This document shows, one piece after another, positions 25,286 through 33,670 of a stretch of DNA of 64,000 nt. Origin of the DNA: DATLZU01 sp035573855 (GTDB lineage Bacteria; Nitrospirota; Nitrospiria; Nitrospirales; Nitrospiraceae); contig DATLZU010000013.1 of NCBI GenBank assembly GCA_035573855.1, forward strand, positions 62,001-126,000. Direction: 5' to 3'. Each line of letters begins with the position of its first letter. Positions within the stretch are counted from its first letter, which is position 1. Below the pieces are notes generated by a model that was not told the origin of the DNA, ran no database searches, and saw only the letters and a list, made by a program, of their open reading frames with translations. Position numbers and translations under genes: made by a program.

Positions 25286-26526
25286 CCTTTCCACCCCAAC
25301 TCTCGCGCCAGTTCCCGCAGGAACGACGCGGCGTCCATCACTAGCCCGACGGCCTGAAAACTGCCTCGGTCGGCCAGCTTCGTCGGCACGGCCGGATTCA
25401 CATCCACGCAGACCGTCGGGACTGTGGCGGGAAGGAGATTGCCCGTCGCCACCGCGTGCAGTGTGGACGCGACCAAAAGCGCCAGGCCCACACCGGGAAT
25501 CGCCGCCCGCATCGCGGCCTGGGCGACAACCGAGTCCGTGATCACCCCAGGCAGCGGGCCGTCGTCCCGAATTGTGCCCGCCATGACGACCTGGACGCCT
25601 TGCCTCACACAGGCCGCCATGATTCCGCTCGTGATCACGCCCGACTCCACCGCCGCCTTGATGCTGCCGATCGCGCGGATACGGTTGATGGTCCGCAAAT
25701 GGTGTTCGTGCCCGTGCGGCACCGCCCGGCCGGCCGACAACGCGTAGCCGAGGGTCGTGCCGAAGAGATGCGCTTCCATGTCGTGCGCCGGGAGCGCGTT
25801 GCCGCAAAAGAGCACATGAATGAAACCCGACTCGATCAGCCACGTCAGCGCATCGCGGCCGCCCGCATGGATGATCGCGGGCCCTCCGGCGAGCAAGACC
25901 TTGCACCCCTCGCGACCGTTCCTCATGCCCTCGCGCAACGCCTCCATCCGCCGCGCCACATCACGGATGATATGGCCATGCGGCCGTTCCGCCGAGACCT
26001 GCGACTCCATGAACCCGAACACGTCACGTTCTTTCGGCCGCACGAGCGGGATGATCCGCACGCCCTCGCGTCCCGTGACGATGAGGTCTCCTTTCTTCAC
26101 GTCGGCCATCGGGATCGCGCGGGCCCGCGTCCGATCGGCATCGACCCGGATCGCCACATCCATCTCGATGGCCTCCACGTCGACCCACACGCCGCGCAGT
26201 CGGACCTGCGTGGGCAAATGCGTCGTGGCGTAGAAGGTCTCGGGGAGGATCCCGTCGGCCGGCGCCGGCTCCAGCGTACAATCAGATTCCCGCTCTACCG
26301 CCGCGCCGTGTGGCTGGATCGCCTGGAGAATCTCTGTCAGCAGGTTGGCGGACGGCGCCGTGATCAGAATTTTTGCGCGGGACGGCTCCTCGCGCGTCTT
26401 GCCGATCCGGACTTCTTCGAGATCGAAGGTTCCGCCCAGCATCAGGATCGTGTCCAGCACCTTGGCCAGAATCAGCGAATCGATGATATGGCCATGCAAG
26501 ACAACCGTCTCTTGGACATTGGACAT
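25282..26526 (-). CDS. TIGR00300 / LOR-SDH family protein, probable ornithine cyclodeaminase
   Basis: About 414 residues (the ATG at 26535 is also possible). The N-terminal LOR/SDH domain contains VVLHGHIIDSLILAKVLDTI, FEVGKT-like EEVRIGKTREEPSRAKI and the GVWVDVEAIEMDVAIRV strand pair. The C-terminal Rossmann domain has KVLLAGGPAIIHAGG, LFCGNALPAHDMEAHLFGTTLG and HHLRTINRI. Archaeal homologues and the C-terminal half of cyanobacterial AgrE deaminate ornithine to proline. It is translationally coupled to the arginine dihydrolase downstream, so the pair probably converts arginine to proline and ammonium. The substrate is inferred from the family. Confidence 0.8.
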   Translation of the reverse strand: MSNVQETVVLHGHIIDSLILAKVLDTILMLGGTFDLEEVRIGKTREEPSRAKILITAPSANLLTEILQAIQPHGAAVERESDCTLEPAPADGILPETFYATTHLPTQVRLRGVWVDVEAIEMDVAIRVDADRTRARAIPMADVKKGDLIVTGREGVRIIPLVRPKERDVFGFMESQVSAERPHGHIIRDVARRMEALREGMRNGREGCKVLLAGGPAIIHAGGRDALTWLIESGFIHVLFCGNALPAHDMEAHLFGTTLGYALSAGRAVPHGHEHHLRTINRIRAIGSIKAAVESGVITSGIMAACVRQGVQVVMAGTIRDDGPLPGVITDSVVAQAAMRAAIPGVGLALLVASTLHAVATGNLLPATVPTVCVDVNPAVPTKLADRGSFQAVGLVMDAASFLRELARELGWKG

Positions 26527-26574
26527 AGGGATCACCGTCTTGAGCGGGGGCTAGAGGTTAAAGGCCATATCTGT

Positions 26575-27624
26575 TTATCCCACTTTCATTAATTCTCTCA
26601 ATACGTTCGTGGCGTAGGCACCGGGCGGCAACGCGAACGAAAGGAGGAGATCGCCGTCCTTCAGCGACCAATCCAGATCCACCAACTTGACCCGCAACGG
26701 CCGACGCTCGCCGCGGAACCCACAGGCTTTCGCGGCCTCGACGAGCGCCTCCGGTGTCATGCCCTCCGCCTCGACCACAGCGCGTTCGATGGCCCCCGGT
26801 TCGCCCGACGCCCAGGGCGCTCGCGACCCGAAAAGCGGCCCGGTCGGGCTGATCTCGAAGCGATCCGCCCGGGGTTGCTCCGCCGCGGCGTCTTCGACCG
26901 GAAAGCAAGCGCCGTTGTCGAGCTTCATCGCCCAGTCGCCCACCATGACGCGATCGAGCTGATCAAGCCGGCGGGCCAGCACCCGGTTGAAGAGATAAGA
27001 TTGATAGGCATGCAGGTACCAGAGACGTTTGGAACGACTCATCTTGGCCCGCCGCGCGCCGTCGGTCAGCAGAACGGCGCCCAGTCGGTGGTTGAGGCCG
27101 GCCTTGCCTTGCCGCTGCGGGCCGAAGTAATTCGGCACGCCGCGGCGCGCCAGTTCCTCCAGCACCAATGGCACAGTCGTTTCAGCGTGAGGGTGGACGC
27201 CACGGATGACGAGCCGAAAGGTGTTGCCGGCATGATGTCCTGTCCGCAATCGATTCCGATGACGGCCGAGCACCTCCACCGAAAGCAGGTGCGCATCCGG
27301 CCTGATCCGCGCCACCTGCTCTGGTGTGACGCCGTGGATCGACACCATCTGGGTCGTGACGGCCCTGGCGTCCTTGAGGCCCGCGATGCCGATCGCCCGC
27401 GCTTTGACGCCGAGCACGGAGGAGAGTCGCAGCACGAGTTCGGGGGTGGATAGGCCGCGCTTGGTCACGCGGAGATAAAGATGCTCGCCTTCGCCGCAGG
27501 GGAGATACAAGGGCCGTTCCTCGACGCGGAAATCCTCCGGCGTCGTCCGGATCCGTCCGCCGATGCCGGGTTGGGTCGTCGTCAAATAGGGTAAATCGCT
27601 CTGACTCTTAATGGTGCTTATCAT
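26575..27624 (-). CDS. truD: tRNA pseudouridine(13) synthase TruD
   Basis: 349 residues. TruD landmarks are FRVEERPLYLPCGEGEHLYLRVTKRGLST, the catalytic aspartate in GIAGLKDARAVTTQ, VEVLGRHRNRLRTGHHAGNTF, the insert with PNYFGPQRQG and the LYLH-like segment RLWYLHAYQSYLFNRVLARR. It isomerises U13 of tRNA(Glu). It lies 48 bp upstream of the ornithine-cyclodeaminase-type gene on the same strand. Confidence 0.93.
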   Translation of the reverse strand: MISTIKSQSDLPYLTTTQPGIGGRIRTTPEDFRVEERPLYLPCGEGEHLYLRVTKRGLSTPELVLRLSSVLGVKARAIGIAGLKDARAVTTQMVSIHGVTPEQVARIRPDAHLLSVEVLGRHRNRLRTGHHAGNTFRLVIRGVHPHAETTVPLVLEELARRGVPNYFGPQRQGKAGLNHRLGAVLLTDGARRAKMSRSKRLWYLHAYQSYLFNRVLARRLDQLDRVMVGDWAMKLDNGACFPVEDAAAEQPRADRFEISPTGPLFGSRAPWASGEPGAIERAVVEAEGMTPEALVEAAKACGFRGERRPLRVKLVDLDWSLKDGDLLLSFALPPGAYATNVLRELMKVG

Positions 27625-27747
27625 ATCTTCTCAACTGCGCGGAACTGGTCGCGCCGGGATATTCCGGAAGTTCCCCGCCAATCACAAGCGGTCCGGTGGT
27701 ATACTCTGGGCAAGCCGTTCACCGTGATCTACAACCGCTCGACCCGC

Positions 27748-28404
27748 ATGTTCCGATTATCGACCATCACGTTCCGTTCAGCGGTCATCCTACCACTGGC
27801 GCTGCATCTCGGGATACTTGCTCTGACCGCCTCTTCGGCCTGGGCCGACGACGTGTTCGTCTTGTTCACCCAGCACATCAGGCGTCAGGTCACCATCGAC
27901 AAGCAGGCCTTCGCCATCGCCAGCACCTGCACCCAGTGGTTTTACCGGCGCGAGCAACGGAAGCCGACGCCGCCGCCGGTGCAAGGGGTGGCCTGGCGGC
28001 GCGATGCACCGTCCAAGACGATTTCTCTCGGCCGCACGTTCTCGCCGGCCGACTGCGAGAGTCGCTATCCCGGCGGGTTGGGATCGGTGCGGGAAGACTT
28101 CAGCCGCACCCAATCTTCCTTGTCGCTGAGCCTCACATTTTACGAATTTGCTCTGGTCGGCGACCGTGACGATGACGGACATTACAGCACGACCGAACTC
28201 CAGGACGTGCTTCACTCGCTCGAACTCGCCTTTGACCCCGCATCAACCGCGGCCGCGCACGCGGCGGCGCTGACCGCCGCGTTCGATGCGCTCCACAAGG
28301 CAGGGGGGATGGAACGGCTTATGGCCGGCATGGGGATCCTCTACGACAACGGCTATCGTTTGAGCGCGTCCGATCAAGCCGCGCTGAACCGGGTGATGGA
28401 ATGA
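27748..28404 (+). CDS. Secreted protein with an EF-hand-like loop, unknown function
   Basis: 218 residues from the ATG of MFRLSTITFRSAV; an in-frame GTG 24 bases upstream is possible. A signal peptide ends near SSAWADD. The mature part has a Cys pair (TCTQWFYRR, CESRYPGG). A loop GDRDDDGHYSTTELQDVL has the DxDxDG...E pattern of an EF-hand calcium site. A TATACT -10-like box is at 27700. The stop overlaps the metallophosphoesterase start by ATGA, so the two are translationally coupled and likely work together at the cell surface. No family is recognised. Confidence 0.65.
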   Translation: MFRLSTITFRSAVILPLALHLGILALTASSAWADDVFVLFTQHIRRQVTIDKQAFAIASTCTQWFYRREQRKPTPPPVQGVAWRRDAPSKTISLGRTFSPADCESRYPGGLGSVREDFSRTQSSLSLSLTFYEFALVGDRDDDGHYSTTELQDVLHSLELAFDPASTAAAHAAALTAAFDALHKAGGMERLMAGMGILYDNGYRLSASDQAALNRVME

Positions 28405-29246
28405 CGGCGTGGTTGATGCGCTGGCAAGAGCGGGCACGGCTGTTTGTCGGTCACGTGATCAGCCGTCCTTCTCACCATCTCTTCAACCTCGTTCCGCAAT
28501 GGGAAATCGGCCTGGACGAGGCGCAGGTCTCTCGGCTGACCGTGGTTCACAGCCCTCTCGCCGGCCGACGCGCGGTACAGATCAGCGATCTCCACCTCGA
28601 CCGCTATCGACCGCGTCATGACTCGATCGTCCGGACAATCGCCGGCTTGCGGCCCGACTGGATCTTCATCACCGGCGACCTGCTGAACGTGCCGGACGGC
28701 CTCCCGCACCTCTTCCGCTTTCTGTCCCAACTCAGAACGGTGGCCCCTGTGTATATGACGCTAGGCAACCACGACCATTACAGCGGCGTCCCGGTCGACC
28801 GGTTCTCGGAATTGGCGGACCGGCACAAACTCTCGCTGCTGGTGAATCAAACCGCCTTCGTCGCCGCAGGATCAGGGGAGCTGGCCATCGTCGGCGTGGA
28901 CGATCCTTCCCTGCACCAGGCCGACCTGCAGTGTCTGCCTCCTCCATCTAAGGGGCGCTTTATTCTCCTGCTGGCGCACGCGCCCAACATTCTGGATCAG
29001 GTACAGCCGCATCACCGAATCGACCTGGCCTTGTGCGGACACAGCCACGGAGGTCAGTGGCGGGTGCCGTTCGTACCGCCCGTCTGGCTCCCGCCGGGTT
29101 GCAACGGCCGTCTGCACGGCATGTATGTGCGGAACGGCCTCCGCCTTTACGTCAACCGCGGTCTTGGCTGGTCGGTTCTTCCAGCCCGCTGGAACTGCCC
29201 GCCCGAAATCCTTCTCCTCGAATGGACCGCCGGGGAAAAAGATTGA
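28401..29246 (+). CDS. Calcineurin-like metallophosphoesterase (YkuE/YaeI type)
   Basis: 281 residues. The five metallophosphoesterase motifs are present in order: ISDLHLDR, ITGDLLN, LGNHDHYSG, LLAHAPN and LCGHSHGGQWRVP. The family member YaeI/LpxG-type hydrolyses UDP-diacylglucosamine, and YkuE is a wall-associated phosphodiesterase. Motif spacing fits this subgroup but not a specific substrate. No clear signal peptide is present, only a moderately hydrophobic N-terminus. It is coupled to the upstream secreted EF-hand-like protein by a 4-bp overlap. Confidence 0.82.
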   Translation: MTAWLMRWQERARLFVGHVISRPSHHLFNLVPQWEIGLDEAQVSRLTVVHSPLAGRRAVQISDLHLDRYRPRHDSIVRTIAGLRPDWIFITGDLLNVPDGLPHLFRFLSQLRTVAPVYMTLGNHDHYSGVPVDRFSELADRHKLSLLVNQTAFVAAGSGELAIVGVDDPSLHQADLQCLPPPSKGRFILLLAHAPNILDQVQPHHRIDLALCGHSHGGQWRVPFVPPVWLPPGCNGRLHGMYVRNGLRLYVNRGLGWSVLPARWNCPPEILLLEWTAGEKD

Positions 29247-29249
29247 AGC

Positions 29250-29882
29250 TCAGGTCATGCGTTCCAGCGCCTCCCGGGCCCGGCTGCGCACCGTCTGATC
29301 CCAGTCCTCTTTCATCACCTCGACCAGTTTCTCTTTGGCCTCTACCGCACGCAGTCGTCCCAACCCCAGCGCCGCGCAGCTCCGCACGTACGCATGGTCG
29401 TCCTCCAACGCCTTGAGGAGCAGGGGAATCACCGACTTGTCCTGGAGAACGCCGAGATGGCTCGCTGCCATCCCGCGGATCTTATGCTGCTTGTCACCAA
29501 CCGCCTTCCGCAGGGTGGTGGCGAACAGTTCCTTCAACGCCGGCGCCACGGGCTCCAGCCCTTCGAGCCGATACTCGTTGACTTCGATCATGGCGAAGGC
29601 CAGGTCGAGGCGTTTCTCCGGCGACGTCTCGCACTGGAAGGCCGCCATGAGACGTTCCCGCTCGCGTCGCCGGTGTCGCCGCCGCAGGATCGGACGGATC
29701 ATCGCCCACAGGGTCGCCGCGAGGGCCAGCCCCAGCAGCGTGAAGGGAACGGCCTGCTCGACGAGGAGATCCTGCGTCTCGGGAGAAAGCCGCTTCCAGA
29801 TCCAGACGAAGGCGACGACCGCTCCGAGGACGATCAAAATCGCCGTGAGGTTCGCTTGGCCGGTTTGGCTGCGCAGGCTCAT
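29250..29882 (-). CDS. HEAT-repeat membrane protein
   Basis: 210 residues. Two N-terminal membrane spans (LTAILIVLGAVVAFVWIW, about 12-29, and VPFTLLGLALAATLWAMI, about 46-63) precede a basic linker and an alpha-solenoid. At least three HEAT/PBS-type repeats are visible: KIRGMAASHLGVLQDKSVIPLLLKAL, YVRSCAALGLGRLRAVEAKEKLVEVM, TVRSRAREALERM. Such repeats mediate protein binding. It faces the metallophosphoesterase gene tail to tail with a 3-bp gap. The partner is unknown. Confidence 0.72.
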   Translation of the reverse strand: MSLRSQTGQANLTAILIVLGAVVAFVWIWKRLSPETQDLLVEQAVPFTLLGLALAATLWAMIRPILRRRHRRRERERLMAAFQCETSPEKRLDLAFAMIEVNEYRLEGLEPVAPALKELFATTLRKAVGDKQHKIRGMAASHLGVLQDKSVIPLLLKALEDDHAYVRSCAALGLGRLRAVEAKEKLVEVMKEDWDQTVRSRAREALERMT

Positions 29883-29937
29883 GATGCCGCATCATAGGAG
29901 GGCCCCGCCGACCGCGTCAACGCGCCGCCAGGGCTCC

Positions 29938-29966
29938 TTGACAACCATACTAACTAGAACTATCAT
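29938..29966 (+). promoter_or_regulatory. Sigma70-type promoter TTGACA-17-TATCAT of the MarR gene
   Basis: TTGACA at 29938-29943 and TATCAT at 29961-29966 with 17-bp spacing. The expected transcription start, near 29973, is 4 bases before the ATG at 29977, so the mRNA would be nearly leaderless and the ATG at 29965 lies upstream of it. The spacer holds a direct repeat AACTA-G-AACTA that could be the MarR autoregulatory site. Confidence 0.6.
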
Positions 29967-29976
29967 GTGGCCAGCC

Positions 29977-30432
29977 ATGGAGCTTCCCGATCTCAAAGAC
30001 GATCCCTATCTCAAGGTAGTGCGCCCGCTGGTCGAAGCCTACCTGGCATTTTGGCGGGCCGACAACCGCCATATCCGCTCCCTGCGACTGACGCCGTCCC
30101 AATTCGACGTGATCGCCACGCTCGGCGACACGGACGGCATGACCTGCTCGGAGCTCAGTGCGGCTACCTTGACCACCAAGGGCACGCTGACCGGCGTCCT
30201 CGACCGGCTGGAGGCTAAGGGCTTGATCCGAAGAGATGAGGTGGCCGGCGATCGTCGCTGCATCAGGATTCGGTTGACTGACAAGGGCGATGCGCTGTTC
30301 CGCAAAGCGTTTGCCGCGCATATCGCCTTCTTGCGTCCGTATTTCGAGCAAGCCTTGACCCAAAAGGAAGCGGACCAGTTGTGCAGACTGTTGGTGCGTA
30401 TCAGAGACAGCTTCGAACAGGACCGGCGATGA
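29977..30432 (+). CDS. MarR family transcriptional regulator
   Basis: 151 residues from the ATG of MELPDLKDDPYL, chosen because the promoter places the transcription start just before it. The winged helix is clear: LTPSQFDVIATLGDTDGMTCSELSAATLTTKGTLTGVLDRLEAKGLIRR, followed by the wing DRRCIRIRLTDKG. N- and C-terminal helices form the dimer interface. It heads an operon with a nitroreductase and an MBL-fold hydrolase, so it probably represses that operon and responds to an aromatic or electrophilic compound. The ligand is unknown. Confidence 0.86.
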   Translation: MELPDLKDDPYLKVVRPLVEAYLAFWRADNRHIRSLRLTPSQFDVIATLGDTDGMTCSELSAATLTTKGTLTGVLDRLEAKGLIRRDEVAGDRRCIRIRLTDKGDALFRKAFAAHIAFLRPYFEQALTQKEADQLCRLLVRIRDSFEQDRR

Positions 30433-30472
30433 GATCTCGGCGGCCCGTCGCCCATTCCCATAGGAGTCGATG

Positions 30473-31081
30473 ATGGAAAAACCTGCGGACACCGCTCATC
30501 CGATCCACGATCTGCTCAAGCGTCGCTGGAGTCCGCGCGCGTTCTCCGACAAGCCGGTCGAACCGGAGACCCTATGCCGTCTGTGGGAAGCCGCCCGTTG
30601 GGCGCCGTCCTGCTTCAACGACCAGCCCTGGTATTTCCTAGTCGCGACGAAGCAGGACCGGGCGGACTACGATCGGATGCTGGGATGTCTGAACGAAGGG
30701 AACGCTGTCTGGGCGAGGCACGCCCCCGTACTGATGATATCGGTGGCGCGGACGACGTTTCAGCACGACGGCGGACCAAACCGGCATGCGTTGCACGACG
30801 TCGGGCAGGCCGTCGCCGGCTTGACCCTGCAGGCCACCGCGCTCGGCCTGTTCGTGCATCAGATGGCGGGCTTTTTCCCAGAGAAGGTGCGGCAGGCGTA
30901 CGCCGTGCCGGAGGGGTTCGAGCCGGTCGCGGCGATTGCGCTCGGCTATCCTGGCGATCCGGCCTTGCTGCCCGAGAAGCTCCGCCAGCGCGAAGTGGCC
31001 CCGCGCAGCAGAAGGCCGCTGGAAGACTTCGTTTTTTCCGGACAGTGGGGCCGCACGTCGCCGCTGGTTTCGAGGTCCTGA
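30473..31081 (+). CDS. Nitroreductase family FMN enzyme
   Basis: 202 residues; AGGAG at 30462 best fits the second of two adjacent ATGs. FMN-binding residues are in KRRWSPRAFSDKPV at the N-terminus, the W-A-P-S-C-F-N-D-QPW segment (AARWAPSCFNDQPWYFLVAT) and the C-terminal GYPGDPALLPEKLRQRE. The family reduces nitro-aromatics, quinones or enones using NAD(P)H. It sits between marR and the MBL gene, which overlaps its stop by one base (TGATG). Confidence 0.87.
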   Translation: MEKPADTAHPIHDLLKRRWSPRAFSDKPVEPETLCRLWEAARWAPSCFNDQPWYFLVATKQDRADYDRMLGCLNEGNAVWARHAPVLMISVARTTFQHDGGPNRHALHDVGQAVAGLTLQATALGLFVHQMAGFFPEKVRQAYAVPEGFEPVAAIALGYPGDPALLPEKLRQREVAPRSRRPLEDFVFSGQWGRTSPLVSRS

Positions 31082-31833
31082 TGCGCCTGACGATTCTGGG
31101 CAGCGGCACGAATGTCCACCCCAAGCGGGCCGCCGCCGGCTATCTCGTGCGGACCGACCAGGTGCTGCTCCTCGACTTCGGTCCCCGCACGCTGGTCAAT
31201 TTGATGAAGACGGGAGTTGACCGCCATCGGATCACACACGTGCTGTTTTCCCATTTCCACGCCGACCATTTCTCCGATTTCATTACCTTTTTCTTCGACG
31301 CCGTCATCCACTCTAAGCTCGTCGGCCCTCGTCCGGACTTAACGATCATCGGGCCGCGCGGGACTGCCCGCTTGTTCCGGATGGTCTTCACCACATTTCC
31401 AAGCTTCGACTCTCCACGCTTTCGTGTCAAGATCAAGGAAGTCGCCGATCGCGGGTTTCTGATTGGAGAGACCCGCATTACCCCGGGGACGGTGCTCCAT
31501 GTCCCTGGACTCCACTGCGTCGGCTACCGTATTGAGCACAGAGGCAAAACGCTGGCCTATTCCGGCGACTCCCAGTATTGCGAGAATCTCGTCCGCCTCT
31601 GTCGGGAGGCCGACGTGGCCGTGCTCGATTGTTCCTTTCCCGCGAATCGGCCGGGACCGGGCCACATGCACGCGGGCGACTGCGGCCGGCTCGCCCGCGA
31701 TGCGGGACTCGACCGGCTGATTCTCTCGCACTTCTACCCGATCGCAGAACGGTTCGACGTCAGGCGACAGGCGGGCCGCTACTTTCGGGGAACTATCCTG
31801 ATGGGGAAGGATCTGTTGTCGGTGACGGTGTGA
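31081..31833 (+). CDS. MBL-fold metallohydrolase (RNase Z-like)
   Basis: 250 residues from the ATG that overlaps the nitroreductase stop. The metallo-beta-lactamase zinc motif HxHxDH is in FSHFHADHFSDF; further ligands are the Asp in AYSGDSQYC and the His in ILSHFYPIAE. The layout LTILGSGTNVHPKRAAAGYLV at the start matches RNase Z/ElaC-like and arylsulfatase-like members, but the exosite arm of true RNase Z is not evident. It is probably a hydrolase acting with the nitroreductase. The 3' end overlaps the convergent SirB1-like gene by 41 bp. Confidence 0.82.
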   Translation: MRLTILGSGTNVHPKRAAAGYLVRTDQVLLLDFGPRTLVNLMKTGVDRHRITHVLFSHFHADHFSDFITFFFDAVIHSKLVGPRPDLTIIGPRGTARLFRMVFTTFPSFDSPRFRVKIKEVADRGFLIGETRITPGTVLHVPGLHCVGYRIEHRGKTLAYSGDSQYCENLVRLCREADVAVLDCSFPANRPGPGHMHAGDCGRLARDAGLDRLILSHFYPIAERFDVRRQAGRYFRGTILMGKDLLSVTV

Positions 31834-32686
31834 ACGGAAAAGCCGGTCCGCACTCCAGGATCTCCGCGAAGCGGGACAGCCTGGCCTTCTTCAACGGGTC
31901 GTCGAGCTTGCTGTAGATCACGAGCAGGTTTTTGAGCATCCGGATCAGCACGGCGCGCGGCGGACTTTTCTGCAGATACCGTTCGTCGAACCCGTATCCG
32001 GCTTCGGCCAGAAAGCGCGCGCAGTTCCGTTCCGTCAGGAGCGCGCCCCCGTTGAAACAGTCCACGAACACTTTATAGCGGTCCGATTCGTACTTGACGA
32101 GAAAGTGCCCTGGCATGCCGATGCCGTGAACCGGCAGCCCCAGGCGTCGGCCGACGAACAAGTAGACAGCGGAGAGACTGATCGGAATGCCGGTCCGCCG
32201 ATCCAGCACGCGGTTCAGATAACTGTTCTCGACTTCGTAATAGTTTCTGGTGTTGCCGCGGAATCCCTGCTCCACGAACAAATAGCGGTTCAACGTCTTG
32301 ACGGTTTCTTCGCCCGAGGCGCGAGGCCCGATGCGGTCGCGCACTTCCCTGGCCATCTCATCCAACTGGCGGGTATAGGCGCAGACATCCAACGTCGGAT
32401 AGGCGTACCGCGCAATCAGAAACGCGCCGGCCTCCAGATCGATCCGGTCCTCGGGCTGAGCGACCAACTCCCGCAACTCGTTCTCCAGCCGCCTCCCACG
32501 GATCTCTTCCAGAATCCGCGTGATCCGCTCGGCCATCTCCGGCTGTTCAATTTCAGCCTCCTGCAGCAACGGTATGGCGCAGGGCCCGAGATCGATCAGC
32601 TTGCCGCTGATCGTCTTCACGATCCGCTCATCCTCATCGGACAGCAGCCGGATCAACGCCCGAATCTGGCTTTCACCTATCGCCAT
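31793..32686 (-). CDS. SirB1 / transglutaminase-like family protein
   Basis: 297 residues. The N-terminal 80 residues are helical and HEAT-like (IRALIRLLSDEDERIVKTISGKLIDLG). The transglutaminase-like core has LNRYLFVEQGFRGNTRNYYEVENSYLNRVLDRRTGIPISLSAVYL and LPVHGIGMPGHFLVKY, the SirB1/UPF0162 signature. The canonical transglutaminase Cys is replaced in this family by SLS, and no activity is known. The C-terminus is low-complexity (PFTPSPTTDPSPSG) and lies in the region shared with the convergent MBL gene. Confidence 0.82.
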   Translation of the reverse strand: MAIGESQIRALIRLLSDEDERIVKTISGKLIDLGPCAIPLLQEAEIEQPEMAERITRILEEIRGRRLENELRELVAQPEDRIDLEAGAFLIARYAYPTLDVCAYTRQLDEMAREVRDRIGPRASGEETVKTLNRYLFVEQGFRGNTRNYYEVENSYLNRVLDRRTGIPISLSAVYLFVGRRLGLPVHGIGMPGHFLVKYESDRYKVFVDCFNGGALLTERNCARFLAEAGYGFDERYLQKSPPRAVLIRMLKNLLVIYSKLDDPLKKARLSRFAEILECGPAFPFTPSPTTDPSPSG

Positions 32687-32803
32687 CGTATGAGAGCGTC
32701 GCTTATCGGCGAACGAGGTACCGCAGTAGAACTCCCCCGGTCCTTCCAGGAGCGTGTTACCTCGGTATGTTGTTCCCGCCCGTTTCCGTGCTTCACGCTC
32801 GAT

Positions 32804-33583
32804 CTATCCCATCGCCTTGCGGAACACGCGTGCGCCACCGTACAGGCACAGCGCGTCGAACACCGCCATGACGACCAGAACCATCGCGACCTTCGGGAGC
32901 GCTTCCGCCCAACTGGACAGAATCAGAGGACGGACGGCATCGATGGCCCAGGTCATCGGATTAAACCGCGCCAGGAAGCTCATCCATGCCGGCATGGCCG
33001 ACAACGGGACGAGGGCCGAACTCAAAAAAATCATCGGCAGCGAAAGAAACCCTAGGACGGAGAAGAAGTCACCATGACTTTTCACCGAAAAGGCCATTGC
33101 CATCGAGATGGCCGTCAGTCCGACCCCGAACAACATGCCGATCAACAGGATGACCGCCACGCCGAGCAGACCGGTCGCCGGCCGGACCCCAAACAGAAAC
33201 GCGACGCCCAGGATGACCAACACCTGCAAGGACGTGACGCCCATCACGAAGAGGAACCGGCTCAGGATGATGGAACTCCGGCGGATGGGCGTGGACATGA
33301 GCCGTTCGAGGAACCCGTTCTCCTTGTCGAAGAGCAAATCGACGCCGCCCGCCAACCCGTTGTTCAGCACCGTCATCACCACCACGCCAGCGGCCAGAAA
33401 ACTGATGTAGTTAGGCGCCTGCACCACCTGGGTGTCGGCCGCCCGTTGGAAGAGATTGCCGAAGAAAATCAGCCAGAACAGCATGGGCTGGACGAGCGTG
33501 AACAGCATGCTGAACCTCTCGCGGCTCAACCGCCGTATCCACCGCAGCGTCAGTGCGCTGATTTCTTGCCAATACTCTTTCAT
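32804..33583 (-). CDS. ABC-2 type exporter, permease
   Basis: 259 residues from the ATG of MKEYWQEISALTLRW. Six membrane spans are seen. The start has the ABC-2 motif LTLRWIRRLSRERFSMLFTLVQPMLFWLIFFGNLF, and there is the conserved ENGFLERLMSTPIRRSSIILSRFLF loop typical of daunorubicin/NodJ-type permeases. Late segments have LPMIFLSSALVPLSAMPAWM and ARFNPMTWAIDAVR. It pairs with the ATPase gene 76 bp upstream. The transported compound is unknown, perhaps a drug or an envelope component. Confidence 0.88.
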   Translation of the reverse strand: MKEYWQEISALTLRWIRRLSRERFSMLFTLVQPMLFWLIFFGNLFQRAADTQVVQAPNYISFLAAGVVVMTVLNNGLAGGVDLLFDKENGFLERLMSTPIRRSSIILSRFLFVMGVTSLQVLVILGVAFLFGVRPATGLLGVAVILLIGMLFGVGLTAISMAMAFSVKSHGDFFSVLGFLSLPMIFLSSALVPLSAMPAWMSFLARFNPMTWAIDAVRPLILSSWAEALPKVAMVLVVMAVFDALCLYGGARVFRKAMG

Positions 33584-33600
33584 CGCTTCGTTCAAGCTAT

Positions 33601-33670
33601 GAGTTCTGAGTACCGAGTTCTGAGCTTGCAACGCATTCAGACAACTCAGCTCTTCTCACTCAGAATTCAC
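33601..33670. repeat. GAGTTCTGAG repeat cluster between exporter genes
   Basis: GAGTTCTGAG occurs at 33601-33610 and 33615-33624 in direct orientation, and a related CTCAGAATTC at 33659-33668 lies inverted. The last codons and stop of the ATPase gene (Ser-Glu-Phe-stop) are encoded inside the last copy. Confidence 0.65.

Noticed and set aside
31793..31833. 41-bp tail-to-tail overlap as a regulatory antisense feature
   Set aside because: The overlap encodes only low-complexity C-terminal residues of the SirB1-like protein; more likely a drifted stop codon than a regulatory device.
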